Of a stretch of 49,460 bases of DNA, positions 42,483 through 49,460 are shown piece after piece. The position numbers and the translations under genes were made by a program. The stretch comes from Gallionellales bacterium GWA2_60_142. GTDB lineage: Bacteria > Pseudomonadota > Gammaproteobacteria > Burkholderiales > Gallionellaceae. Position 1 is the stretch's first letter. Each line of letters begins with the position of its first letter. The DNA lies in the NCBI GenBank assembly GCA_001801085.1, contig MGWR01000035.1, positions 1 to 49,460 of the forward strand, in the 5' to 3' direction. The notes beneath the pieces are model-generated. The model was not told where the DNA came from, made no database searches, and was given only the letters and a program-made list of their open reading frames with translations.

Positions 42483-42934
42483 GCGAGGGCGAGGTCAAGA
42501 AGGCTCCGGCCAGCCCGCGCCATCGCGCGCGCGAACTGGCGCTGCAGGGCATCTACCAGTGGCGCGTAACGGGCGGCGACGCGAGCGACATCGAGAAGCA
42601 CACGCTGGGCGAAAAGAACCTCGGTCGCTACGACAAGCCGATGTTCTCACGCCTGCTGCAGGGCGCGCTGGCGCAGCACGAGGCCGTCGAGGCGCTGCTG
42701 GTGCCGCATCTGGACAGGCCCATGTCCGAACTCAGCCCGGTGGAATTCTCGGTGTTGTTGCTCGGCGCATTCGAACTGTCGCAGTGCATCGAAGTGCCCT
42801 ACAAGGTCGTCATTAACGAAGCGGTCGAATTGGCGAAGACCTTTGGCGGCACCGATGGCCACAAGTACGTCAACGGCGTGCTCGACAAACTGGCTCCGCA
42901 AGTGCGGGCGGTGGAGTTCGCCGCACGCAAGTGA
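42479..42934 (+). CDS. nusB: transcription antitermination factor NusB
   Basis: NusB binds boxA RNA with NusE (S10) for antitermination in rRNA operons. The 151-residue helical protein has the RNA-binding start [17 protein letters not shown] and the C-terminal block [33 protein letters not shown]. The GTG start at 42479 overlaps the ribH stop (GTGA); this gives the normal length, and ribH-nusB linkage is usual in proteobacteria. Confidence 0.96.
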   Translation: MSEGEVKKAPASPRHRARELALQGIYQWRVTGGDASDIEKHTLGEKNLGRYDKPMFSRLLQGALAQHEAVEALLVPHLDRPMSELSPVEFSVLLLGAFELSQCIEVPYKVVINEAVELAKTFGGTDGHKYVNGVLDKLAPQVRAVEFAARK

Positions 42935-42938
42935 GAAA

Positions 42939-43016
42939 TGGGGAGTGGAGAGTGGGAAGTAGGGTGTGGGTTTCCCCCACTTCCCACTGAGGCGCGTAGC
43001 GCCGTCCCACTCCCCA
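42939..43016. repeat. nested inverted repeat between nusB and thiL
   Basis: Arms TGGGGAGTGG and CCACTCCCCA enclose AGTGGGAAGT and ACTTCCCACT, plus a small GGCGCGTAGCGCC hairpin. It fills the whole gap between two genes of the same operon direction. Confidence 0.75.
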
Positions 43017-43023
43017 GAACAAT

Positions 43024-43965
43024 ATGTCCGAATTCGATCTGATCCGCCGCCACTTCACCCGCGCCACGCCGGGCGCGGTGCTGGGCGTGGGAGACGATGC
43101 CGCGCTGCTGCAACCGACGGCGGGCAAGGTGCTGGCGGTGTCTACCGACATGCTGGTCAGCGGCACGCATTTTTTCCCCGACGCCGATCCTTTCCTGCTG
43201 GGCCACAAGACGCTGGCGGTGAATCTGTCCGACCTCGCGGCGATGGGGGCGACGCCGCGCTGGGCGACGCTGGCGCTATCGTTGCCTGCGGCGGACGAGG
43301 CTTGGTTGGAGCGGTTCAGCGCGGGATTCTTCGCGCTGGCGCAGCGGCATGGCGTCGATCTGGTCGGCGGCGACACCACGCGCGGGCCGTTGAATTTATG
43401 CGTGACGATCTTCGGCGAAGTGCCGCCGCAGCAGGCGCTGCGCCGCAGCGGCGCGCAGGTCGGCGACGACATCTGGGTGTCCGGGACATTGGGCGATGCC
43501 GCGCTCGCGCTGGCGCATCTGCAGGGCTGCATCGTATTGTCCGACGGCGAGCTTGCTGCCTGCGAGCAGCGCCTGCACCAGCCGCAGCCGCGCATCGAAC
43601 TGGGTCTTGCATTGCGCGGCATCGCGCACAGCGCAATCGATGTGTCGGACGGCTTGCTGGCCGATCTCGGCCATATACTGGAATGCTCGAACGTCGGCGC
43701 GGAGATCGATTTCGCTATGTTGCCGGTGTCGCAGGTATTGCGTTTGCGCTCGCAACAGAAGCTTGCGTTGCACGGTGGCGACGATTACGAGTTGTGCTTC
43801 ACCGCTCCCGCCGAACGCGCAGTCGAAGTCCATGCTATTGCCGAGCGGTTGGGATTGCCGCTGACGCGCATCGGAAAAATCGTTGCAGGACGCGGCTGCA
43901 TCGTGCAGGATGCGAGCGGCAATCCACTCCATATCGAGACCGAGGGTTATGACCACTTCCGCTGA
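43024..43965 (+). CDS. thiL: thiamine-monophosphate kinase
   Basis: ThiL phosphorylates thiamine monophosphate to the active cofactor thiamine diphosphate. The 313-residue protein has the PurM-like fold motifs EFDLIRRHF, GVGDDAALL, STDMLVSGTHF, HKTLAVNLSDLAAMGA and VGGDTTRG, and the C-terminal GGDDYELCFT. Length is normal. Its 3' end overlaps pgpA by 17 bases. The nusB-thiL-pgpA order is the common one. Confidence 0.96.
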   Translation: MSEFDLIRRHFTRATPGAVLGVGDDAALLQPTAGKVLAVSTDMLVSGTHFFPDADPFLLGHKTLAVNLSDLAAMGATPRWATLALSLPAADEAWLERFSAGFFALAQRHGVDLVGGDTTRGPLNLCVTIFGEVPPQQALRRSGAQVGDDIWVSGTLGDAALALAHLQGCIVLSDGELAACEQRLHQPQPRIELGLALRGIAHSAIDVSDGLLADLGHILECSNVGAEIDFAMLPVSQVLRLRSQQKLALHGGDDYELCFTAPAERAVEVHAIAERLGLPLTRIGKIVAGRGCIVQDASGNPLHIETEGYDHFR

Positions 43966-44452
43966 GTTGCTCGTGAAACCGAACTGGCGCTTCCTGTTCA
44001 GCCATCCGGCGCATCTGCTGTCGTTCGGCTTCGGCAGCGGGCTCGCGCGTAAAGCGCCGGGCACGTTCGGCACGCTGGTTGCCTTCCCGATCTACTGGTT
44101 TCTCGCGCCGCGCCTGTCCGAGGCGGTGTTCCTGTTGCTGCTGATCTGGGCGTTCGCGATAGGCGTATGGGTGTGCGACATCACCGGCAAGGCGCTGGGC
44201 GATGCCGATTACGGCGGCATCGTGTGGGACGAGATCGTCGCGATGTTGCTGGTGCTGTTCTTCACACCGCCGGGCTGGGAATGGGGGCTGCTGGCCTTCG
44301 CGTTGTTCCGCTTCTTCGACATCGTCAAGCCGCCGCCGATACGCTATTTCGACAGCAACTGGCACGGCGGGCTGGGCGTGATGTTCGACGATCTGCTCGC
44401 CGCCGGTTACGCGCTGCTCTGTCTCGCGGTCATCAAGACCTTCCTCGCATGA
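43949..44452 (+). CDS. pgpA: phosphatidylglycerophosphatase A
   Basis: PgpA removes phosphate from phosphatidylglycerophosphate in the inner membrane, giving phosphatidylglycerol, the substrate of cardiolipin synthase. The 167-residue protein has the motifs GSGLARKAPGTFGTLVAFP and VWDEIVAMLLVLFF and about four hydrophobic segments. The start at 43949 lies within the end of thiL, with GAGGG just upstream. It overlaps the thermonuclease gene by four bases. Confidence 0.95.
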   Translation: MTTSAELLVKPNWRFLFSHPAHLLSFGFGSGLARKAPGTFGTLVAFPIYWFLAPRLSEAVFLLLLIWAFAIGVWVCDITGKALGDADYGGIVWDEIVAMLLVLFFTPPGWEWGLLAFALFRFFDIVKPPPIRYFDSNWHGGLGVMFDDLLAAGYALLCLAVIKTFLA

Positions 44453-45162
44453 AGCCGATCCGCATCCTGCTGTTGTTAGTCGCGCTCTTCGCGGCGACGA
44501 TGGCGCAGGGTGCGAGTGCTCCTTCTCAAGTTTTTACCGCCGAGGTGATTGCGGTGCTGGACGGCGACACCTTGTTGGTTTCGCGCGGCGGCAAGCCGCT
44601 CAAGCTGCGGCTTGCCGAGATCGATGCTCCAGAGAAAGCTCAACCCTATGGCACGGCTTCGCAGAAGTTGCTGGCCGATCTGGTGATGCGCAAACAGGTG
44701 CAGGTCGAGAGTCGCGCAGTGGACGACTACGGGCGCATCGTCGCGATGGTGAGCATCGGCGGTCTCAACGTGAATCACGAACAGGTGCGGCGCGGCCTGG
44801 CTTGGGAGTATTCGCGCTTCCATTCCAATCGTCCGCTGATGGCATTGCAACGCGAGGCGCAATTGGCGAAGCGCGGGCTGTGGGCGGGCGAGGACATCGT
44901 CGAACCGTCGCAGTGGCGCAAGCAGCATGCCTCCGCACCATCCGTCGCATCGCCGGTTGTCGCGCCGCCCGCCATCGCCTCTTCGGCAGGAAAAGTCGCA
45001 TCGGACGAAATCGGATGCGGCAAGGCGCGATGCTCAATGATGAATTCCTGCGCGGATGCCAAGCGCTACTACGCGCGTTGCGGCGGCAAGCCGCTGGATG
45101 GCGACCACGACGGCAGGCCTTGCGAGAAGCTGTGTGCCGCCGAGGGCGTTAAGCTACGCTGA
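44449..45162 (+). CDS. secreted thermonuclease with Excalibur calcium-binding domain
   Basis: This 237-residue protein has a signal peptide (LLLLVALFAATMAQG, cleavage near ASA), a staphylococcal-nuclease domain (about 30-155: VIAVLDGDTLLVSRGG, RLAEIDAPEKAQPYG, YGRIVAMV), an Ala/Pro/Ser-rich linker, and a C-terminal Excalibur motif (CADAKRYYARCGG then LDGDHDGRPCEKLC) that likely binds calcium. It would degrade DNA or RNA outside the cytoplasm. The ATG overlaps the pgpA stop by four bases, so it ends the long rib-thi-pgp operon, an uncommon place for a nuclease. Confidence 0.92.
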   Translation: MKPIRILLLLVALFAATMAQGASAPSQVFTAEVIAVLDGDTLLVSRGGKPLKLRLAEIDAPEKAQPYGTASQKLLADLVMRKQVQVESRAVDDYGRIVAMVSIGGLNVNHEQVRRGLAWEYSRFHSNRPLMALQREAQLAKRGLWAGEDIVEPSQWRKQHASAPSVASPVVAPPAIASSAGKVASDEIGCGKARCSMMNSCADAKRYYARCGGKPLDGDHDGRPCEKLCAAEGVKLR

Positions 45163-45210
45163 GTTTGACTATCCCTTGAATTCGCCGCATTCAATTGCGG
45201 AGTTGTTCTG

Positions 45211-45278
45211 GTGGGAGCGGCTTTAGCCGCGATTGCGTAATTTTCTGAGTTGCCTATCGCGGCTAAAGCCGCTCCCAC
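45211..45278. repeat. REP-like inverted repeat (GTGGGAGCGGCTTTAGCCGC)
   Basis: Two 23-bp arms (45211-45233 and 45256-45278) are exact reverse complements around a 22-bp spacer, and each arm contains its own small hairpin. The same core is known from Pseudomonas REP sequences. It lies between two convergent genes and could serve as a two-way terminator. Confidence 0.9.
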
Positions 45279-45303
45279 ATGTTTGCACAGTGAAACATGG
45301 AGA

Positions 45304-46074
45304 TCAGAACAATCCGGTCTTCGGCAGCGCCGGGCCATCGACCGAGCCGGGCGAGAACAGAATCATGTTGCAGCCCATCGCGTCCACGCGCAGCGCGGAG
45401 CCTTCCTCGGACCAGTCGGCCAGCACCCAGCGTATGCAGCGATGGCCGTCCACCAGGTGTTCGTGGCGGCTCGGGCGATGCGTGTGTCCGTGGATCATCC
45501 GCGGGTACTGGAACTCCCGCAGCATCGCTTCGACCGCTTCTTCGTTGACATCCATGATTGCGCTGTCCTTGGACTCCTTCTCGACCATACTGCGCAGCCG
45601 CAGGCCGGCGATGTAGTCCTTGCGCTCATCCAGCGGTTTGGACAGGAACAGGCGCTGGAACTCCTCGTCATGCACCATTTTGCGGTAACGCTGGTATTCG
45701 ATGTCGTCGGTGCACAGCATGTCGCCGTGGGTCAGCAGCGTCGGTGTGCCGTACAGGTCGACCAGCGTCGGGTCGTCCAGCAATGTGGCCTGGCAGGCTG
45801 CGGCCAAGTGTTGCCCCATCAGCAGGTCGCGGTTGCCGCGCTGCAGGTAGACCAGCGTCTGGTGATGGGCGAGGCCGGACAGTGCGGCAACCACTTCGGC
45901 GTGGAACGGATCGCTGAGGTCGTCGTCGCCGGCCCAGTATTCGAACAGGTCGCCGAGGATGTATAGCGCGTCGGCATGCGGCGCGATCGCCGTGACGAAG
46001 TGGCGGAACTCCGCCATGGCTCGCGGCTGGTCGGCGGACAGGTGCAGGTCGGAGATGAATAAGGAATGGGGCAT
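45304..46074 (-). CDS. lpxH: UDP-2,3-diacylglucosamine diphosphatase LpxH
   Basis: LpxH cleaves UDP-2,3-diacylglucosamine to lipid X in lipid A synthesis at the inner face of the membrane. The 256-residue calcineurin-like phosphoesterase has all metal motifs: SLFISDLHLS, LGDLFEYWAGDD, GNRD, THGDMLC and IHGHTHRPSRHEH. The start at 46074 gives the family N-terminus; the frame is open 16 codons upstream without a ribosome site. It faces the thermonuclease gene tail to tail. Confidence 0.95.
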   Translation of the reverse strand: MPHSLFISDLHLSADQPRAMAEFRHFVTAIAPHADALYILGDLFEYWAGDDDLSDPFHAEVVAALSGLAHHQTLVYLQRGNRDLLMGQHLAAACQATLLDDPTLVDLYGTPTLLTHGDMLCTDDIEYQRYRKMVHDEEFQRLFLSKPLDERKDYIAGLRLRSMVEKESKDSAIMDVNEEAVEAMLREFQYPRMIHGHTHRPSRHEHLVDGHRCIRWVLADWSEEGSALRVDAMGCNMILFSPGSVDGPALPKTGLF

Positions 46075-46181
46075 CGGAATTAAACCTAAAAACCGCAGTT
46101 GACCGCTCCATAGAGACCGCAAGCAAATGAACAGAATAGAAATTCGTTATTTATCCACGCTCACCCGGCAGGTGGGGCGCT

Positions 46182-46301
46182 ACGAAGTGTATTGCACGTC
46201 CCTCGCGGCGCATGGCGGCGTTGCTCCTCCTCGGAATGGAACGACCATTCCTCGTCGTCGCGCCTTGCCCTGCACCACGATGAACGCACACTACACTTCG
46301 T
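46182..46301. repeat. 120-bp imperfect palindrome (MITE-like)
   Basis: Outer arms ACGAAGTGTA and TACACTTCGT and a central GGAATGGAACGACCATTCC hairpin share the same axis near 46242. A short open frame runs through it but has no coding character. It lies between lpxH and the cyclophilin gene. Confidence 0.65.
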
Positions 46302-46321
46302 TCAACTACGGTTTCTAGGTT

Positions 46322-46346
46322 AAAAACGGCGCGTTAAGCGCCGTTT
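46322..46346 (-). terminator. terminator of the cyclophilin gene
   Basis: An 8-bp stem AACGGCGC/GCGCCGTT with a 5-base loop, followed on the minus strand by five T, directly after the stop codon at 46349. Confidence 0.9.
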
Positions 46347-46348
46347 CG

Positions 46349-46942
46349 TTATTGCTCTACTACTTCGGCCTTGGTGATGACCACGTCTTCCTTCGGCACG
46401 TTCTGGTGGAAGCCGCTGTTGCCGGTCTTCACCTTTCTGATCGCATCGACGACGTCCATGCCTTCGACGACCTTGCCGAATACGCAGTAGCCCCAGCCGT
46501 CCTGGCCCGGATGGTCGAGGAAGTCGTTGTTCGACGCGTTGATGAAGAACTGGGCGGTGGCGGAGTGCGGGTCAGAGGTGCGCGCCATCGCGACCGTGTA
46601 TTTCTCGTTCTTCAGACCGTTGGCGGCTTCGTTCTTGACCGGTGCATTGGTCGGTTTCTGTTTCATGCCGGGCTCGAAGCCGCCGCCCTGGATCATGAAG
46701 TTGTCCATCACGCGATGGAAGATGGTGCCGTCGTAAAAACCGCTGTTCACGTATTCGATGAAATTTGCGACGCTGAGCGGCGCTTTTTCGGCGTCCAGTT
46801 GCAATGTCATGGTGCCGAGGTTGGTGTGCAGTTTAATCATGGTGTGTTTGCCTTTGGTTGGAAAGTTCTTGGGTTGGGAATGGGCCGGCGTCATCGCGCA
46901 GCACAGTAACAGCGCGAACAGCGCGGCGAAAATCTTTTTCAT
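46349..46942 (-). CDS. ppiB: cyclophilin-type peptidyl-prolyl isomerase with signal peptide
   Basis: This 197-residue cyclophilin speeds prolyl isomerisation during protein folding. The catalytic core is intact: [32 protein letters not shown] and [15 protein letters not shown]. Residues 1-22 ([20 protein letters not shown], cleavage near AHS) form a Sec signal, pointing to the periplasm. Yet Met35 ([15 protein letters not shown]) is the usual start of cytosolic PpiB and has its own AAAGG eight bases upstream (start at 46840), so a second cytosolic form is possible. It lies directly after the L,D-transpeptidase gene. Confidence 0.93.
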   Translation of the reverse strand: MKKIFAALFALLLCCAMTPAHSQPKNFPTKGKHTMIKLHTNLGTMTLQLDAEKAPLSVANFIEYVNSGFYDGTIFHRVMDNFMIQGGGFEPGMKQKPTNAPVKNEAANGLKNEKYTVAMARTSDPHSATAQFFINASNNDFLDHPGQDGWGYCVFGKVVEGMDVVDAIRKVKTGNSGFHQNVPKEDVVITKAEVVEQ

Positions 46943-48178
46943 TTATGCGGCCCCTTCGTAGACTATCTGCCAGCGACCATCCTGCTTCATCCAGTACTGG
47001 CGCTTCTTCATCTTGTTGGACAGGTTGCTGCTGCTGTAGTCCTGCTCGAAGTTCACCACGACCAGATCCGGACGGTTCGGATAGGTGAACATGCTGACGT
47101 TGGACAGGCCGACCTTGATCCAGGTCTTCCCTCCGTTCACTTGCTGTTTCTGTTTCGCCCATGACTCATAGTTCGCGCCTCCGCTGGCGAAGTCGCGCGC
47201 ATAGTGGCGCAGGTAAGCCTGAGTGTCGAGGCTGGCCCAGTCGCTGCGCCATTGTTCGATCTGTTGCTGCAGCGCGGCGCGCTCGACCTGGGCCTGCTCG
47301 TCCAGCCAGGCTATGCGCTCGCTGATGATTACCGGCGTCACGCCGATTTGCAGATAGCGGGAGACCTTGTCTAGGTCGTCGTTCGCCAGTACGACGCAGC
47401 CGTTGCTGGCGCGCGGCGGGCGGCTGTAGGTGCCGGACTGCGTGCCGTGCAGCCAGATGCCGCTGCCGGTGCGGTTGTTGCGGCGATCCCATTCGTTCGG
47501 GTAATCGAGCGGAAAGGCGCCGCTGCCGTAGAGGTCGGCCAGTTTGTCCTTGGGCAGATCGGCCTGAACGAAATACACGCCGAGCGGTGTGCGCTGGTCG
47601 CCTTCCGTGTATTTGTCGGTGCCGAGCTTGCCTATCGTCACATAGAAGTCGGTGACGTAGCGCGGCTCGCCGTTCACGTTTTCGTACACGAACAATGTGG
47701 AGCGGCTGGTGTCGACCACCAGCGCGTATTTCTGCTCTGCGTTCATCTGCCACAGGAAGCGCGGCGCAAGCTTCTTGTCGTCCTGCGACAGTACGCGCAT
47801 CAGGCGCACGCGCGCCTCGTCGCGCAGGTCTTCGATCTTGTCCTGCGGGGCGCGGGCGGCGCTGCCCATGCCCTGGATTTCGCCGGCGCGCGCCATCAGC
47901 AGGTCGCCCTTGACCAGGTGCGCCAACTTGAAGTCGGGATTGGAGCGCAGCAGGGTGTTCACTTCCTGCAGCGCGGCGTCGAGACGATTGTCGTTGATGG
48001 CCTGCAGGGTCTTCGCCAATTGCCCCTCGATTCCGCGCGAGTCCAGCGGCGGCAGCGCGCTGTCGTCGTAGGCATCGAGGCTGGGGGACTGGGCGGCATG
48101 GACCGAGTCGGACGACGACTGGACTGCGCCTATCAGCAGGCAACACAGCAAGGTCGATATCAGGGCGCGGCGCAGCAT
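46943..48178 (-). CDS. L,D-transpeptidase (YkuD) with C-terminal NTF2-like domain
   Basis: This 411-residue exported enzyme probably crosslinks peptidoglycan or attaches proteins to it. It has a signal peptide (about 1-29), a TPR-like helical region (about 50-120), the YkuD domain (about 150-290) with the catalytic motif WLHGTQSG...RASNGCVVL (active-site Cys in SNGC), and a C-terminal NTF2/SnoaL-like domain (about 305-411: YLRHYARDFASGGANYESWA). The same C-terminal domain closes the neighbouring TPR protein. The stop of that protein lies three bases upstream, so both are one operon, with the cyclophilin gene following directly. Confidence 0.92.
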   Translation of the reverse strand: MLRRALISTLLCCLLIGAVQSSSDSVHAAQSPSLDAYDDSALPPLDSRGIEGQLAKTLQAINDNRLDAALQEVNTLLRSNPDFKLAHLVKGDLLMARAGEIQGMGSAARAPQDKIEDLRDEARVRLMRVLSQDDKKLAPRFLWQMNAEQKYALVVDTSRSTLFVYENVNGEPRYVTDFYVTIGKLGTDKYTEGDQRTPLGVYFVQADLPKDKLADLYGSGAFPLDYPNEWDRRNNRTGSGIWLHGTQSGTYSRPPRASNGCVVLANDDLDKVSRYLQIGVTPVIISERIAWLDEQAQVERAALQQQIEQWRSDWASLDTQAYLRHYARDFASGGANYESWAKQKQQVNGGKTWIKVGLSNVSMFTYPNRPDLVVVNFEQDYSSSNLSNKMKKRQYWMKQDGRWQIVYEGAA

Positions 48179-48181
48179 GGC

Positions 48182-49213
48182 TTAACGGGTGCGCTCTTCC
48201 TGGATTAGCCACTCGCCGTCGGTCTTCACCATCAGCAGCGTTTTCCTGCTGGAGGTCTTCAGGTGGCTGGCACGGTAGGACTGGCGGAATTTCACGGCCG
48301 CATGTTTGGCGTCGCTGAAACTCACGTTGGCGTCGCTGATGCCGACTTCGATGGACTTGGGTGTGGCGATGCGCTCCTTGCGGGTGGCTTCCCATTCCTT
48401 GCGGCTCTGCTTGCCCGGAACCTTGAAGTCCGGCGCGTAGAACGACAGGTATTTTCTGGTGTTTTGTGCGGACCATGCCGCAGCCCATGCCTTGACGGTC
48501 TTCAGCACGTCGTCGCTGTTGTTGACGGCAGCCGGCTTGGGCGCTTTCTCGACCGGCGCTTTCTCGGCTGGCGCGATGGCGACCGGTGCGGGCTTGGCGA
48601 TCGCAACGGGTTCTGCGGCAACCGGCTTGGATGCGGCGGCGACTGCGACCGGCATCGCGGGTTTGGCGCGCGAGCCGTTCGAGAACAGGTCCTGGATCAT
48701 TGACAGCTTGGTCTGGGTCGAGGTGTTGCTGCGATCCAGTTGCAGCGCGCGGTCGTAGGCTTGGCTGGCCATCTTGGCGTAGATGTCGCCGAGGTTCTCG
48801 TGCGCGGTGGCGTAGCTCGGATGGGTGCGGATTGCCATCTCCAGCGACTGCTTCGCCTTGTCGTACTGCCCCTGGCTGGCATACAGAACCGCGAGGTTGT
48901 TGTACGGCTCGGGCAATTCTGGATAGTCTTCGGTCAGTCCCGTGAAAATGCGGATCGCGTCGGCGTTCTTGCCCTGTTCCGTCAGGATCAGGCCTTTCAG
49001 GAAGCGCGCCTGCGCGTCCTTGGGCTTGCCGGCGAGATAGCCGTTCACCTTGTCCATCGCCTGCGTGTGCTGGCCCTGCTTGAACAGTTTGTTGGCGTCC
49101 TGCACGTCGTCGGCATGAGCGGCGACACTGAGAGCCAACAGCAACGCGCCGACGAGCGGCGCGATATGGCGGTTGATCCGGATTGAGCGAGTCTGGTTGC
49201 TGCGATTCTGCAT
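48182..49213 (-). CDS. exported TPR protein with NTF2-like domain
   Basis: This 343-residue protein has a signal peptide after a charged start (HIAPLVGALLLALSVAAHAD), about four TPR repeats (residues 40-180, for example EPYNNLAVLYASQGQYDKAK), an Ala/Pro/Lys-rich linker (about 205-240) that may span the periplasm or cell wall, and a C-terminal NTF2/SnoaL-like domain (VKAWAAAWSAQNTRKYLSFY). The shared domain and operon with the L,D-transpeptidase suggest a partner or scaffold in envelope building. The start at 49213 is chosen because the signal peptide follows; the frame is open 61 codons further but without family support. Confidence 0.85.
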   Translation of the reverse strand: MQNRSNQTRSIRINRHIAPLVGALLLALSVAAHADDVQDANKLFKQGQHTQAMDKVNGYLAGKPKDAQARFLKGLILTEQGKNADAIRIFTGLTEDYPELPEPYNNLAVLYASQGQYDKAKQSLEMAIRTHPSYATAHENLGDIYAKMASQAYDRALQLDRSNTSTQTKLSMIQDLFSNGSRAKPAMPVAVAAASKPVAAEPVAIAKPAPVAIAPAEKAPVEKAPKPAAVNNSDDVLKTVKAWAAAWSAQNTRKYLSFYAPDFKVPGKQSRKEWEATRKERIATPKSIEVGISDANVSFSDAKHAAVKFRQSYRASHLKTSSRKTLLMVKTDGEWLIQEERTR

Positions 49214-49378
49214 ATTCTTTTCCCGATAGCGCGCATGCGGCGCGAGGATTGCTTCGATAGCGGCGGATTCTACCAAATTAACGGCCCCTTGTTCACGGCT
49301 CTGGCAGGGGATTAAAGGGGATTTTCGGGTAGAATTCGGCGCGCAATCCCCCAATTCGACCGGAACCGAGAAAACAGC

Positions 49379-49460
49379 ATGAGCAGCGCGCCACAATCAG
49401 CAGTCTCCAATTTCATCCGCACCATCATCGACGGCGACCTCGCCGCTGGCCGGCACAAGA
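49379..49460 (+). CDS. glnS: glutaminyl-tRNA synthetase, 5' end (partial)
   Basis: The frame from ATG 49379 reads MSSAPQSAVSNFIRTIIDGD and then LAAGRHK before the window ends. NFIR-x-IIDxDLAxGxH is the N-terminal signature of bacterial glutaminyl-tRNA synthetase, which charges tRNA-Gln. The catalytic HIGH motif would lie beyond the edge. It is divergent from the TPR protein gene; a TAGAAT box at 49330-49335 may be its -10. Confidence 0.85.
   Translation, partial: MSSAPQSAVSNFIRTIIDGDLAAGRHK

Noticed and set aside
46127..46318. 63-codon open frame between lpxH and the cyclophilin gene
   Set aside because: It is produced by the nested palindrome at 46182-46301; the peptide is low complexity and there is no ribosome site.
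1..49460. tRNA, rRNA and complete insertion sequences
   Set aside because: I found no cloverleaf-like sequence, no rRNA segment and no transposase gene; all mobile-looking items are small non-coding palindromes.

Overview
The window reads as a chromosomal segment of a GC-rich, Gram-negative, nitrogen-fixing betaproteobacterium. The best guess is a member of the Gallionellaceae (Sideroxydans/Gallionella-like, micro-aerobic iron oxidisers). The reasons are the glyA-nrdR-ribD-ribE-ribBX-ribH-nusB-thiL-pgpA order, a nif accessory cluster with NifA/sigma-54 promoters, an outer-membrane monoheme cytochrome-porin candidate, several oxygen-binding hemerythrins, and a dense population of small palindromic intergenic repeats. 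The genus is an inference; no rRNA or tRNA gene is present to confirm it.

Layout. 1-2.8 kb: end of an unknown operon, a possible leader peptide and a large PLP-dependent basic amino acid decarboxylase with a clear terminator. 2.8-9.1 kb: signalling block with a perfect 34-bp palindrome, a single-domain response regulator, a BarA-like hybrid kinase, a small lipoprotein and, on the other strand, a hemerythrin-histidine kinase fusion. 9.2-11.4 kb: rlhA. 11.5-13.0 kb: small accessory island with a BrnT/BrnA toxin-antitoxin pair and an AT-rich HNH-type protein. 13.1-16.0 kb: ygjP, tpm and an Fe-S oxidoreductase half-protein.

16.0-30.6 kb is the nif accessory region. Rightward: nifB (sigma-54 promoter, three NifA sites), a 2[4Fe-4S] ferredoxin, a NifO/ArsC-like protein, a [2Fe-2S] ferredoxin, nifQ, then draG and a chemoreceptor. 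Leftward: iscA-nifU-nifS-nifV-cysE-orf-nifW-nifZ-nifM from a second sigma-54 promoter, preceded by a SIR2-like/hemerythrin operon with a third sigma-54/NifA promoter. Together these genes make NifB-co and the FeMo-co inputs (homocitrate, Mo, S), build and protect nitrogenase Fe-S clusters, fold the Fe protein, and switch nitrogenase activity. The structural genes nifHDK, nifEN, nifA and draT are not in the window.

30.6-37.0 kb: cardiolipin synthase and an endonuclease-family protein, a decayed toxin-antitoxin locus, a small membrane protein, the cytochrome-porin candidate (these last three units each end in a copy of the same UUCG-loop terminator), and a SEC-C/TPR/sulfotransferase fusion. 37.1-45.2 kb: the folate/riboflavin/NusB/thiamine/phospholipid block ending in a secreted thermonuclease. 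45.3-49.5 kb: lpxH, a cyclophilin, an L,D-transpeptidase with its TPR partner, and the start of glnS.

The two most notable signals are the SIR2-like/hemerythrin operon, which by its promoter belongs to the NifA regulon, and palindromic repeats inserted in frame into at least three protein genes (rlhA, the Fe-S protein and ribD).
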